The notes beneath the pieces are model-generated. The model was not told where the DNA came from and did not search any database. It worked only from the letters and a program-made list of their open reading frames with translations. Positions 1 through 8,136 of a DNA stretch of 64,000 nucleotides are shown here, in pieces. Position 1 is the first letter of the stretch. Each line of letters opens with the position of its first letter. The position numbers were made by a program, and so were the translations under genes. This DNA comes from Mucilaginibacter rubeus. GTDB lineage: Bacteria > Bacteroidota > Bacteroidia > Sphingobacteriales > Sphingobacteriaceae. Location of the stretch: NCBI RefSeq assembly GCF_003286415.2, contig NZ_CP043450.1, positions 1,116,001 to 1,180,000 of the forward strand, given 5' to 3'.

Positions 1-2244
1 GCCCATGGCCGGGCCAGGTTTCAGAGCATTCCGCAGGGAGCATTTAGCTTCTCGGTAACTTATACCGGTTATCAGCCCCAAATTACACGCAGCTACACTA
101 TCGCGGATAATATAAAGCAGGACACCATCCGCATGCAACCCCTTAGCACCGAGCTGAAAGAGGTGAGCATCACCGCCAAAACGCCACCGGTGGAAGTGAA
201 GCAGGGAAAGGTGATTGTAAACGTTGATGCCTCGGTAACCAACGTGGGGGCTACGGTATTGGAAGTGTTGGAGAAATCACCCGGTGTGATGGTCGACCGT
301 AATGGCGGCATCTCTTTACAAGGCAAGCCAGGGGTACTGGTGATGATAGATGGCAAGCCAACCTATCTCTCCGGAGCCGATCTGAATAACCTGCTTAGCA
401 GCATGAGCTCTACCCAGGTAGCGCAGATTGAGCTGATTGCCAATCCCACCGCGAGGTATGATGCCAATGGCAACGCTGGTATCATTAACATTAAAACCAA
501 AAAGAACCGACAGAAAGGTTTTAACGGATCTGTTTCGGCTACCGTGGCGCAGGGTGTTTATTTCAAAACCAATAATACACTAACGTTGAATTATCGCGAG
601 GGGCGCATCAGCACTTTCTTTAATTATAATATCAGCGATCAGAAATACCTTACCAACCTGTACGCGCTGCGCAAATACACCGGCGCTGGCGGGGTAACCA
701 CTTCAACGCTGGAGCAGCCTTCACACTTCACCGGCACGCTGCTGAATAACACCGCCAAAGCAGGGCTGGATTATGACGTTTCGCCCAAAACTACGGTTGG
801 CATTATGCTTGGGGGAACTATGATCCATCGCAAGGGTAACAATACAGCTTCGGCACGCTGGCTTAACCCGGCTGGCACGGCAGATTCTGTCATTGCTACC
901 GATAACGCCAACAATAGCCGGTTTAAAAACGGACAGGTAAGCCTGAACCTTCGTCATGCCATCAGCAAAAGCCAGGACATCAGCGCTGATGCCGACTGGC
1001 TGCACTACGACATTACCAGCGACCAGAATTTTAACAACCGCCTGCAAACCACCGGCGGTTATAACGAACTGACGCGCGCTAAAATCACCACGGGCATCAC
1101 GATATTCACAGGCAAAGCAGACTATACACTTAAAACAAACGACGACGGCCAAATTCAACTGGGCTGGAAATCGGCACACAGCAGTACCGACAACTCCGCC
1201 GGTTATCAAAACTTTGTTTCAGGCCAATGGACAGATGATTTGACCCGCAGTAACCATTTCATTTACAGTGAAAATATCCATGCAGCTTATGCGCTGTTGG
1301 AGCGTAAACACAAGGCCATTGGCTACCAGGTAGGCCTGCGTTATGAGCACACCGATTATCATGCCCGTCAAATGGGTAATGCGCTTCAAAAAGATTCGGC
1401 CTTTTCACGCAACTATGGCAGTTTTTTCCCCAGCAGCTATTTCAGTTACCAGGCTGATACCGCTAATAACTTTACTTTTACCGTGAGCCGCCGTATTGAT
1501 CGCCCGGTTTACCAAACGCTCAACCCGTTCTATTTTATCATTAACAAGTACACTTATCAAACGGGCAATCCTTACATTTTGCCGCAATACAGCTGGAATC
1601 TGGAGCTGAGCCATCAATATAAAAACCTGCTTACTACCACAGTATCGTACAGTAACATCAGCAATTACTTTTCGCAGATATTTTTGAGCGATCCTGCATA
1701 TGCAGGTATTTTGCTCTATACGCAGGGAAATGTGGGGCACACGTATATTATCGGGGTATCTGAAGCTATAACCGCGTCGCCTACCAATTGGTGGACACTT
1801 ACAGCACAGGCACTGTACAATTACAAAAAGCTGAGCGGTTTTAACGGCAATCATTATACATCAGATATTAACCAGCTTAACCTCAACGCCAGCAATCAGT
1901 TTACCATTGGCAAACGTTTTACAGGCGAGTTATCGGGCTTTTATACCACCCGCGCCCGCAACGATGTGCAGGAACGCTTGTATCCTACCGGGCAGATGTC
2001 GGCAGGACTGGGCATGTCGGTATTTAAAAAGAAAGCTACCCTGAAGTTGAGTATGCGCGATATATTCTATACCAACGCCATGGAGGGCTTGACACAGTTT
2101 CCCAACGCCACTGAATATTTTAAGATCAAGCGCGATAGCCGCGTGGTGGTGCTCGCGTTTACCTATCGCTTCGGCAAAACCTACAAAACGGTTAAGCGTG
2201 ATAACGGGGCGGCCGATGAAATGCAGCGGGTGGGGAATGGGTAA
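1..2244 (+). CDS. Outer-membrane beta-barrel TonB-dependent receptor family protein (5' end outside window)
   Basis: The reading frame is open from base 1, so the start lies upstream of the window. The first visible residues look like the end of a carboxypeptidase-regulatory-like beta-sandwich. A plug-like region follows, with a DGKP segment about 75 residues after the first Met and a PTARYDANGNAGIINIKTK-type segment, and then a long beta-barrel rich in alternating aromatic and polar residues. This matches the outer membrane beta-barrel (OMP_b-brl_3) family. The expected role is ligand-gated uptake across the outer membrane, but the substrate cannot be told. The C terminus ends in a basic tail rather than the usual terminal aromatic residue. 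The following 386 bp hold no gene. Confidence 0.85.
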   Translation, partial: AHGRARFQSIPQGAFSFSVTYTGYQPQITRSYTIADNIKQDTIRMQPLSTELKEVSITAKTPPVEVKQGKVIVNVDASVTNVGATVLEVLEKSPGVMVDRNGGISLQGKPGVLVMIDGKPTYLSGADLNNLLSSMSSTQVAQIELIANPTARYDANGNAGIINIKTKKNRQKGFNGSVSATVAQGVYFKTNNTLTLNYREGRISTFFNYNISDQKYLTNLYALRKYTGAGGVTTSTLEQPSHFTGTLLNNTAKAGLDYDVSPKTTVGIMLGGTMIHRKGNNTASARWLNPAGTADSVIATDNANNSRFKNGQVSLNLRHAISKSQDISADADWLHYDITSDQNFNNRLQTTGGYNELTRAKITTGITIFTGKADYTLKTNDDGQIQLGWKSAHSSTDNSAGYQNFVSGQWTDDLTRSNHFIYSENIHAAYALLERKHKAIGYQVGLRYEHTDYHARQMGNALQKDSAFSRNYGSFFPSSYFSYQADTANNFTFTVSRRIDRPVYQTLNPFYFIINKYTYQTGNPYILPQYSWNLELSHQYKNLLTTTVSYSNISNYFSQIFLSDPAYAGILLYTQGNVGHTYIIGVSEAITASPTNWWTLTAQALYNYKKLSGFNGNHYTSDINQLNLNASNQFTIGKRFTGELSGFYTTRARNDVQERLYPTGQMSAGLGMSVFKKKATLKLSMRDIFYTNAMEGLTQFPNATEYFKIKRDSRVVVLAFTYRFGKTYKTVKRDNGAADEMQRVGNG

Positions 2245-2326
2245 GGATAGGTGCTCTTATTCTTCATAAATGCCATTAAACCATCGTCGACGCGGTGAAT
2301 ATGGAAACTCGTGGTACGCGTGCTGT

Positions 2327-2578
2327 AACTGGCGCGAGTATCGAGCGCTGGGGGCGTGGGGCGAGTACTTAGCCTGGTCGAAGTTTAGCGTTAGCGTAAC
2401 TTCGACCCAAAACTATGTAAGCATTTTGCTTGTGTGGCCGGAATTGTGATAAAGGAATTGCCGTTGTTGCAGGTTAAGCTGAAAGCTTAAATAATTTTAG
2501 GACGAAGTTACGCTAACGCTAAACTTCGACCAGTGGGGGGCGCTGCGCATTTGCCCGCGCTGCATACTCGCGCCAGTT
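2327..2578. repeat. Nested inverted-repeat element of about 250 bp (MITE-like)
   Basis: Two concentric pairs of perfect inverted repeats are visible. The outer arms are 15 bp (2327-2341 and 2564-2578). The inner arms are 31 bp (2374-2404 and 2503-2533). Their centres, 2452.5 and 2453.5, almost coincide. Each inner arm is itself an imperfect palindrome (CGAAGTT...AACTTCG) around a doubled TAGCGT. No target-site duplication is evident and no ORF lies inside. The rest of the 2245-2630 interval holds nothing recognisable. Confidence 0.7.
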
Positions 2579-2630
2579 GGGCATTAAAAGCTGATTGAAA
2601 GGAATACGGCATGCGTGCACCACCTGAAGG

Positions 2631-4061
2631 CTATAGAATTTTATTGAACAAATCCAACTTAAACCTATCTATTTTTCCGGTAGATTGATTATAATAGGCT
2701 TCATAAAACTCGAATTGCTCCCGTTTTTGGGCTGCGCACTTTTCGCGAATAAGCTTTATGATTTGCCGTTTATCTGTGAGGGGCATTTTCATGCCGAATA
2801 TAATGCCTTTTAATTGCCGAAAATCGTACGTTAGTTTCCGATTAGCAGGATCTGTGTATTCGTAAAGGATGTCATTTATGACTAAGCGATATTCTTCTTC
2901 ATATGCCCATTCTTCAAGCTTTACCGAATATGCTTTTTTGAAGTTTTCCCAATATTCTTTACGCCATTTGTCCGTGTCGATATCAATGGCACAAATACTT
3001 GTTTTTCCACTGCTGTTTTTATACCAAAGATAATTTAATGTATGCAAAGGTGCTCGACCTAATGATTTGAAAAAATCTATTTCAACGTGTTTATTGTGAT
3101 ATTCGATTTTTTGAAAATAATGTGGTCGCAGTCCACTCGTTGAGACAGCCTCGCTATTGTCACATACTTTAGTTAAATTCAAAGTTATTTGTTCTTCGAT
3201 ACGGTCAGGTGAGAAAATTAAGCAAGCTCCACGGTGATTATCAGCATAGTGGCCCCAAATCGCTGAATTTGTACAATTGCCAAGAAACGATGCTGAATAC
3301 CAATCAGAAAACATTATCTTTTCCAATTTATCTAAAAAAATGTCGGGTAACTCCATTGTTAAGAAATACGCATTGGAATTCAAATGTTCAGAACTCATAT
3401 CATTGTATTTCACAGCGAGTGAATGTTGCTTGCGAACTTGATCAGCAATAGAGAAAATAAGGTCAGCAGAATTAGTAACGCCAATAAGCTTTTTTTCAAG
3501 TCGATTAGTCAACTTAACCAATATGTGGCTTCTTGAAAGATGTTTATCCATTTCAGGTACATCGTGATAGAACAAGCGTTTGTCGCTCAATCCAGCTTGA
3601 AAATACTGATCAGAAACTGTGTTTACTGCATAATGTTGAACAAAAGAAAGATAAGGAGATAGTTCTCGGCGGCGCATTGGGGAGGTTCGATCTGCCAGAA
3701 CACCAGGTAAAGTGTTAATAAATCTATGTTTAAAAAAGGCTGCTTTTGTTTTTTGAAAAAAGGCTAAACTTTGTGGCGTTTCTTGTTTGATTCCATAAGG
3801 GTAAAGTGGTAAATCATCGGGTGTGAGCTTTTTAGACTCACCCAATAGTAAATACAAAAAGAAAATGTGGCTTACACAACGCAAATAATTGATTAGAAAG
3901 TTTTCCCATACGACTTGGTCTCCTTTCCAAAAAATATCCTGATATCCTTCCATAGGATCATTTAGTTGATCAGGAGAAGCAAAATATATCTGTTGCTTAA
4001 CCAACTCCTGATGTTGCCCTAAAAGATTTTCAATTCTTCGGAAGCGGTAAATTTCGTTCAT
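2631..4061 (-). CDS. DUF2971 domain-containing protein
   Basis: This is a 476-residue soluble protein. The N-terminal segment with IYRFRRIENLL and a following SPDQLNDPMEGY matches the DUF2971 opening. Later features typical of the family are SAIWGHYADNHRGACLIF near the middle and EEWAYEEEYRLV near the end. The molecular function of DUF2971 is not established. The gene starts 59 bp downstream of the PRPP synthetase stop on the same strand, so it may be the last gene of the NAD+ salvage operon. That link is inferred from spacing only. Composition is more AT-rich than its neighbours, which could indicate separate acquisition. Confidence 0.75.
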   Translation of the reverse strand: MNEIYRFRRIENLLGQHQELVKQQIYFASPDQLNDPMEGYQDIFWKGDQVVWENFLINYLRCVSHIFFLYLLLGESKKLTPDDLPLYPYGIKQETPQSLAFFQKTKAAFFKHRFINTLPGVLADRTSPMRRRELSPYLSFVQHYAVNTVSDQYFQAGLSDKRLFYHDVPEMDKHLSRSHILVKLTNRLEKKLIGVTNSADLIFSIADQVRKQHSLAVKYNDMSSEHLNSNAYFLTMELPDIFLDKLEKIMFSDWYSASFLGNCTNSAIWGHYADNHRGACLIFSPDRIEEQITLNLTKVCDNSEAVSTSGLRPHYFQKIEYHNKHVEIDFFKSLGRAPLHTLNYLWYKNSSGKTSICAIDIDTDKWRKEYWENFKKAYSVKLEEWAYEEEYRLVINDILYEYTDPANRKLTYDFRQLKGIIFGMKMPLTDKRQIIKLIREKCAAQKREQFEFYEAYYNQSTGKIDRFKLDLFNKIL

Positions 4062-4120
4062 GTAATATCGGTTTAAGTATCATTTGTAGTTACATTATAT
4101 AAAAGCGATTAATACTCCCC

Positions 4121-5023
4121 TCACCCACAAATCAACCCCGCCACAGTCCTCACCTCCACAAAATCATCGCCCTCCAAATCCTTGCAATTCACATGCGTAT
4201 CGGTACAAATGAGCTTCTTAATAGCCCCACAAGCCTTTAGCTTACCAATGCCATCGTTAACAAACAGGCCATGCGTGGTTATTACATAAATATCCCCGGC
4301 ACCGGCATTTTTATAAGTCAGTGCTGCGTTTACGATGCTGCCGCCTGAGCGGATCATATCGTCATAAATAATAACCGTTTTTCCGGCTACGTCGGCGTTA
4401 ATGGCGCTTACTTCGGTATGGTCGCCTTTGAGGCGGCGTTTGAGGATGAAGGCGGCATTTACGCCCATGTCGTTAGCCAATGATTCCACCCATTTGGCCC
4501 GGCCTGCATCGGTGCTGGCCATTACAAAGTTATCGCCGCCGTAGCGGGTGCCTGCTTCAATTACAATATCCTTGCAGTATACGTGTACAGGGTACAAGTC
4601 CTGCTCAAAATAGTACTGGATGCCCTCGCTATGCAGATCGAACAGCATCACTTTATTGCCCCGGTTTGATTTGGGGATAGCCGAGAGCAGGCGGGCGCGG
4701 GTTTTGGCAGTCACAATTTCGCCGGGTTTTACGGCGCGTTCCATGGTGCTGTAGCCAAAGTAGGGGATGACTAACGTAAGCGAATCGGCGCCATAGCTCA
4801 CCAGGGATGAAGCCAGGTCATAAAGTTCAAGCGTAGCGCTGTCGCTCACGGTGCCGCCTATAAGTAGCACTTCGCGGCCTTCCACGTTAGAGAGGATGCG
4901 CTGGTAACGTTCGCCATCGGTAAAGTGGCTTACTTCAATTTCTCCGCGTTCGCAGGTGCCAAGGGCAAGCACTTTTTCGGCAAGGTATTCATATCCGGTT
5001 ATGGCAAAAAGTAGTTTTTTCAT
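4121..5023 (-). CDS. prs: Ribose-phosphate pyrophosphokinase (PRPP synthetase), NAD-salvage-linked paralogue
   Basis: The 300-residue protein follows the Prs fold: a DGER segment at 36-39, PYFGY at 88-91/92, DLHSEGIQYYF at 129-139 and a PRPP-binding loop DDMIRSGGS at 221-229. The reaction is ribose 5-phosphate plus ATP to PRPP and AMP, in the cytosol. It lies 30 bp behind the nicotinamide phosphoribosyltransferase, which consumes PRPP, so it probably supplies that enzyme. The usual flexible loop after PYFGY (RQDRR in E. coli) is replaced by STMERAV, and the PRPP loop has RSGG where DTGG is usual, so it is a diverged paralogue and probably not the main housekeeping enzyme. An altered phosphoribosyl acceptor cannot be excluded. 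Confidence 0.85.
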   Translation of the reverse strand: MKKLLFAITGYEYLAEKVLALGTCERGEIEVSHFTDGERYQRILSNVEGREVLLIGGTVSDSATLELYDLASSLVSYGADSLTLVIPYFGYSTMERAVKPGEIVTAKTRARLLSAIPKSNRGNKVMLFDLHSEGIQYYFEQDLYPVHVYCKDIVIEAGTRYGGDNFVMASTDAGRAKWVESLANDMGVNAAFILKRRLKGDHTEVSAINADVAGKTVIIYDDMIRSGGSIVNAALTYKNAGAGDIYVITTHGLFVNDGIGKLKACGAIKKLICTDTHVNCKDLEGDDFVEVRTVAGLICG

Positions 5024-5053
5024 TTTCTATAAAGCTGAAAGCAGATGAATTGG

Positions 5054-6469
5054 TTAGTTATTTAAAGTATCAATCACCTGCTCAAAAGTAAAATCTTTAA
5101 TGATATGGCCGTTCTCGAAAACGGTTTGTAACTGGTCGGCCAGTTCTGGTTGTTCATCCTCGTTAATGGTTTTATAACCTTCCGTAGTTTTTACCAATTT
5201 AAGTCTGCCGCCTTTGCTCTTTTTAAAGCTGGTGGTAATGTTGCCATGGGCATCCATTTCGGCCGGACTTTTTTCTACAGCTACTTCTTTACCATTTATT
5301 ACGGCGCTGCTGCATTTCAGGGCGAATTTTTGAGTGTCGCGGTCTACTTTTTGCAGTAAGGCCCCGCCCATGCCCAGTACCAGGTTTTCGGCGCTTATGC
5401 CGTTTGCTTTAAGGGCTTTATAAATTACACCTATCTCGGTATAATTAACGCCGTCGCCCTGTATCACCCTAACCTGTGGAGGCAGCACTTTATAACCTTT
5501 AACATTGGTGGTAAAACCGAATTTATCAAACAGGATCTTAAAAATCTCCAGCAGGGTCATCACCGGGTCGCCGCTATCGGGGCGGATTACCAGTGTGCCA
5601 TCACGTTTCAGGATCTCTTCTTTCAAATCCTCTCCCCAGTACTCACTGCAAGCACGGAAAATGTTAAAGCTGTCGCTTACGCAGGCTATAACACCGGTGG
5701 GAAAGCTGCGCAGCACGTGCTTAAATACTTCCAGCTCACCTTCCTGCCCAAGCAGGGTACAAATGCTGTGTTCAGTAGCAGGAATGCTCAGGCCATGTAC
5801 TTTATCGGCATGGTAGTATTTAATGGCCATGCCTGAGCCTGCAAGGTTGTCACTGCCTGCAAAACTAAGCAGGTGGGCGGCTCCACCCAGTTTAGCGCTC
5901 TCCACGCTGCTCACCCCACGGAAACCAAAATCATTCAACACAAAACCAATCCCGCCAAAGGCTTCGGGTGTGGCGGTTTCCTCGTAATATTGGGTAACTG
6001 CTTTTTTAACCTCGTGGCTCAGTGTGGCCACGGTACAGGGGTACCAAACCTGCATCAGCAGGGTTTCTAAAAAGTTGGTGAGCCAGTAGCATTCCGGATC
6101 GGTATTCTCGATGGTCATGAGCACGTTACCGGTGGGTACGCTGCTGCCCTCGGCAACGGCTTTGATGCGTACCGGCAGCTGACCGTTATATTTATCTAAT
6201 ATGTACTGAAACTTGCTGCAGTCAAACACATCATCGCGACCGAAAACCTGTTTCATAAATTCGTCGGCCTCATCTAAATCAACCTGGTTAAAGGCTGGGC
6301 CTTGCAGGTATTCCTTCAAAAAATATTGCAGACCGAAAAAAACGGTTTCGTTGAACATTCCGCCGCGGCTTTCCAGGTAACTGTAAATATTGGTGGTGTC
6401 GGGGTAGTAAAACTTATGGTGGGCGTATTTATATGCGTCGGCTAAAAGAATCAAATTCTCTTTTTTCAT
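5054..6469 (-). CDS. nadV: Nicotinamide phosphoribosyltransferase (NAMPT)
   Basis: The protein makes nicotinamide mononucleotide from nicotinamide and PRPP. Family residues are visible: DFGFRGVSSVES at about 180-191, GSDNLAG around 205-211, PATEHS with the catalytic-loop His at 234, and VIRPDSGDP with Arg296 and Asp298, which correspond to human His247, Arg311 and Asp313. Length is 471 residues, normal for the family. I chose the ATG at 6469, 4 bp after the nadM stop, over an upstream start at 6517 that would overlap nadM, because the family begins directly with the LADAYKYAHH segment. It is the second gene of the salvage operon. Confidence 0.95.
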   Translation of the reverse strand: MKKENLILLADAYKYAHHKFYYPDTTNIYSYLESRGGMFNETVFFGLQYFLKEYLQGPAFNQVDLDEADEFMKQVFGRDDVFDCSKFQYILDKYNGQLPVRIKAVAEGSSVPTGNVLMTIENTDPECYWLTNFLETLLMQVWYPCTVATLSHEVKKAVTQYYEETATPEAFGGIGFVLNDFGFRGVSSVESAKLGGAAHLLSFAGSDNLAGSGMAIKYYHADKVHGLSIPATEHSICTLLGQEGELEVFKHVLRSFPTGVIACVSDSFNIFRACSEYWGEDLKEEILKRDGTLVIRPDSGDPVMTLLEIFKILFDKFGFTTNVKGYKVLPPQVRVIQGDGVNYTEIGVIYKALKANGISAENLVLGMGGALLQKVDRDTQKFALKCSSAVINGKEVAVEKSPAEMDAHGNITTSFKKSKGGRLKLVKTTEGYKTINEDEQPELADQLQTVFENGHIIKDFTFEQVIDTLNN

Positions 6470-6473
6470 GGCT

Positions 6474-7370
6474 TTAGTTTTTAAGGTATTTGCCGGTGAT
6501 GAAATTAAACAATTCAATGTGTTCTTCGCTAATGGAGCCGTCTTTTATCATTAAAGGCAGATCGGTAAGTTTAAACCAGGCCAGGTCGGCAATATCATCC
6601 TGGGCCTTTGGCTCTCCGCCGATAAAATCACAACTAAACAGCAGGGTAATGATCTTGTCGGCTTCGCTGCGGTAGCGCCAGTCATTTATTTTGGCCGATG
6701 TTTCGTACTGCATGGCGGTGGTTTGCATTTCGCCACATTCTTCGGCAAGCTCACGTTCTGCGGCATCTTCGTAGCAGGTATCTTCCGGGTCGGTAAAACC
6801 GCCTACAAAGCGCCATTTATTGTTGATGGCTTTTTTGCCAAGCAATATCTCGCTGCGGTTATTCCTGAACAGGGCTACATCAACGGTAGGGTATACCTTA
6901 GGATATTGATTATAGTAAGCGTACAGGATGCCCGCCCGGAAATCGTTTGAATCAAAAACCTTATCGGCGTATTGTTTACGAAGTTCGGTGGCGTTGTAAT
7001 CGCCATGCTCGGGGAGTTCGATGGTTTCAAATTTGCCGCTGTAATAGGGGATGAAACTATCGCGACTGCCGTATAAACAAAACTGCTCAGCATTGAAAAC
7101 ACTTTTCAACAGGTTGTCCATATTATCCGACCATATTTTATCACTCGGATTATCGCCGATGGGCAGTACCACAATTTCAGGATAGTCCTTTTTAATCATT
7201 TTTTCACGCGTGTAGTAGTCGTAAGGGTTTTTGCGACTGCCTTTTATAGGGCTAACGCCCAGCAGTATAATCAGTTTGGCATGATTTTGCTTAACCTGTG
7301 CTATCAGTTGCCTGTGACCCTCATGCAGGTACGGCGTTTGAAAGCGTGCTATAATTACTCCTGTCTTCAT
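6474..7370 (-). CDS. nadM: Bifunctional nicotinamide-nucleotide adenylyltransferase / Nudix hydrolase
   Basis: The N-terminal half is a NadM-type nucleotidyltransferase with GVIIARFQTPYLHEGH at 4-19, including the HxGH motif at His16-His19. It should convert NMN plus ATP to NAD+. The C-terminal half is a Nudix domain with GGFTDPEDT and RELAEECGE. In the related cyanobacterial Slr0787-type fusions this half hydrolyses ADP-ribose. It is the first gene of the operon with nadV and prs. A TTG-N19-TATATTTG promoter and a large dyad lie directly upstream, with a predicted leader of only about 18 nt. Length (298) fits the fusion family. Confidence 0.93.
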   Translation of the reverse strand: MKTGVIIARFQTPYLHEGHRQLIAQVKQNHAKLIILLGVSPIKGSRKNPYDYYTREKMIKKDYPEIVVLPIGDNPSDKIWSDNMDNLLKSVFNAEQFCLYGSRDSFIPYYSGKFETIELPEHGDYNATELRKQYADKVFDSNDFRAGILYAYYNQYPKVYPTVDVALFRNNRSEILLGKKAINNKWRFVGGFTDPEDTCYEDAAERELAEECGEMQTTAMQYETSAKINDWRYRSEADKIITLLFSCDFIGGEPKAQDDIADLAWFKLTDLPLMIKDGSISEEHIELFNFITGKYLKN

Positions 7371-7375
7371 TTCTA

Positions 7376-7424
7376 TTTTGCGTTAATTATACACAAATAT
7401 AAATATGTGTTTTTAATACGCAAA
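7376..7424 (-). promoter_or_regulatory. nadM-nadV-prs promoter inside a concentric dyad (putative NrtR operator)
   Basis: On the minus strand TTG (7423-7421), a 19-bp spacer and TATATTTG (7401-7394) match the Bacteroidetes promoter TTG-N19-TAnnTTTG exactly. The same DNA holds two concentric inverted repeats centred at 7400.5: outer TTTGCGT/ACGCAAA (7377-7383, 7418-7424) and inner ACACA/TGTGT (7391-7395, 7406-7410). The start codon is at 7370. NrtR, encoded at 8137-8823, is the obvious candidate ligand, by inference. Confidence 0.65.
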
Positions 7425-7508
7425 TTATTTTTTTGATTTTTTTGAGAGAGGGGGTTTGGTATCAGTAACAGCTTAAGTAAAGTTTTTTGATTCTGAATCG
7501 AATAAAAA

Positions 7509-7610
7509 ATGTCATTGCGAGGAGCAGAACGGGAATGAGCATCAGCGCGACGTGGCAATCGCATGCTATACAGAGCGGCTATGCATCCGTGCGATTGCCG
7601 CGCTGCGCAA
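7509..7610. repeat. TCATTGCGAG palindromic repeat, diverged copy A
   Basis: The left end ATGTCATTGCGAGGAG and the core with GGCAATCGCATGCTATACAG and GTGCGATTGCC match copies at 41891-41978 and 61282-61373. The right terminal arm (CTCGCAATGACAT in other copies) is lost after CGCTGCGCAA, so this copy is decayed. Unlike the other three it sits between two genes on the same strand and not between convergent genes. Confidence 0.75.
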
Positions 7611-7848
7611 TTATATAATTGAAACATCCATTTTTCGCAGCAGACCAGCTTCGGGTGAAAACGAACAGAACGATGCAGGGATTGTGCGGTTGCAGGGGCA
7701 TAGCAAGTTTTTGCAGAAGCAGGGGTGAGTGCGAACCGGGCAAAATAATTGCAGCCCGTGGTTCTGTTCGTTTTGCAGGGCAAAGGCCGTGTGGTGGGTT
7801 GGAGGGTAGGATGTGCGCAAAGAAGCCTTTCTGCTGCAAGCCTTTTTG

Positions 7849-7874
7849 GGTACTTTTGTGGCGACAAAAGTACC
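7849..7874. repeat. Perfect 11-bp hairpin GGTACTTTTGT/ACAAAAGTACC
   Basis: The arms at 7849-7859 and 7864-7874 pair perfectly around a GGCG loop, with a T-run before the left arm. It lies in the non-coding interval far from any gene end, so a terminator role is not obvious. Confidence 0.55.
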
Positions 7875-8136
7875 TGGCCACACGCGGCCAAGAGCGCGAT
7901 AGTGTAAGTTCATTATAACAATAGTTAGTTACCTGCCTCTCAGAGATGGTTAAAAATAGCAGGCTTTAATGAACTTCGATCGGTTGTCCACAATTTTAAC
8001 ATTAATTTGGGCGTTCCCGTCAGCCGACGGGCCGGGCTTTCCGTTACAAGTCCTCGCCTTTCAAGCACCCATCCCTACCCGCGCTGTGGGGCTTTACACT
8101 GCAATCCCTAACGCTGGCCTGTGCACCATAGGGCGC

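Larger units (their letters stand above)
7371..8136. other. Non-coding interval rich in repeats between nadM and nrtR
   Basis: No credible gene is seen. ORFs on both strands are low-complexity in content and match no family. From 7371 it holds the promoter/dyad, a diverged TCATTGCGAG repeat (7509-7610), and a 14-bp inverted repeat AAAACGAACAGAAC (7658-7671, 7761-7774). A perfect 11-bp hairpin follows (7849-7859 with 7864-7874). A GC-rich stretch at about 8010-8110 resembles dispersed extragenic sequence of this phylum, which is only my impression. Confidence 0.6.

Noticed and set aside
721..1209. 162-codon minus-strand ORF
   Set aside because: It is a shadow of the beta-barrel receptor gene, with no family motif.
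7373..7918. Several overlapping ORFs of 99-172 codons on both strands
   Set aside because: They overlap each other in different frames, contain the repeat copy A and hairpins, and resemble no protein family, so they are chance frames in GC-rich repeat DNA.
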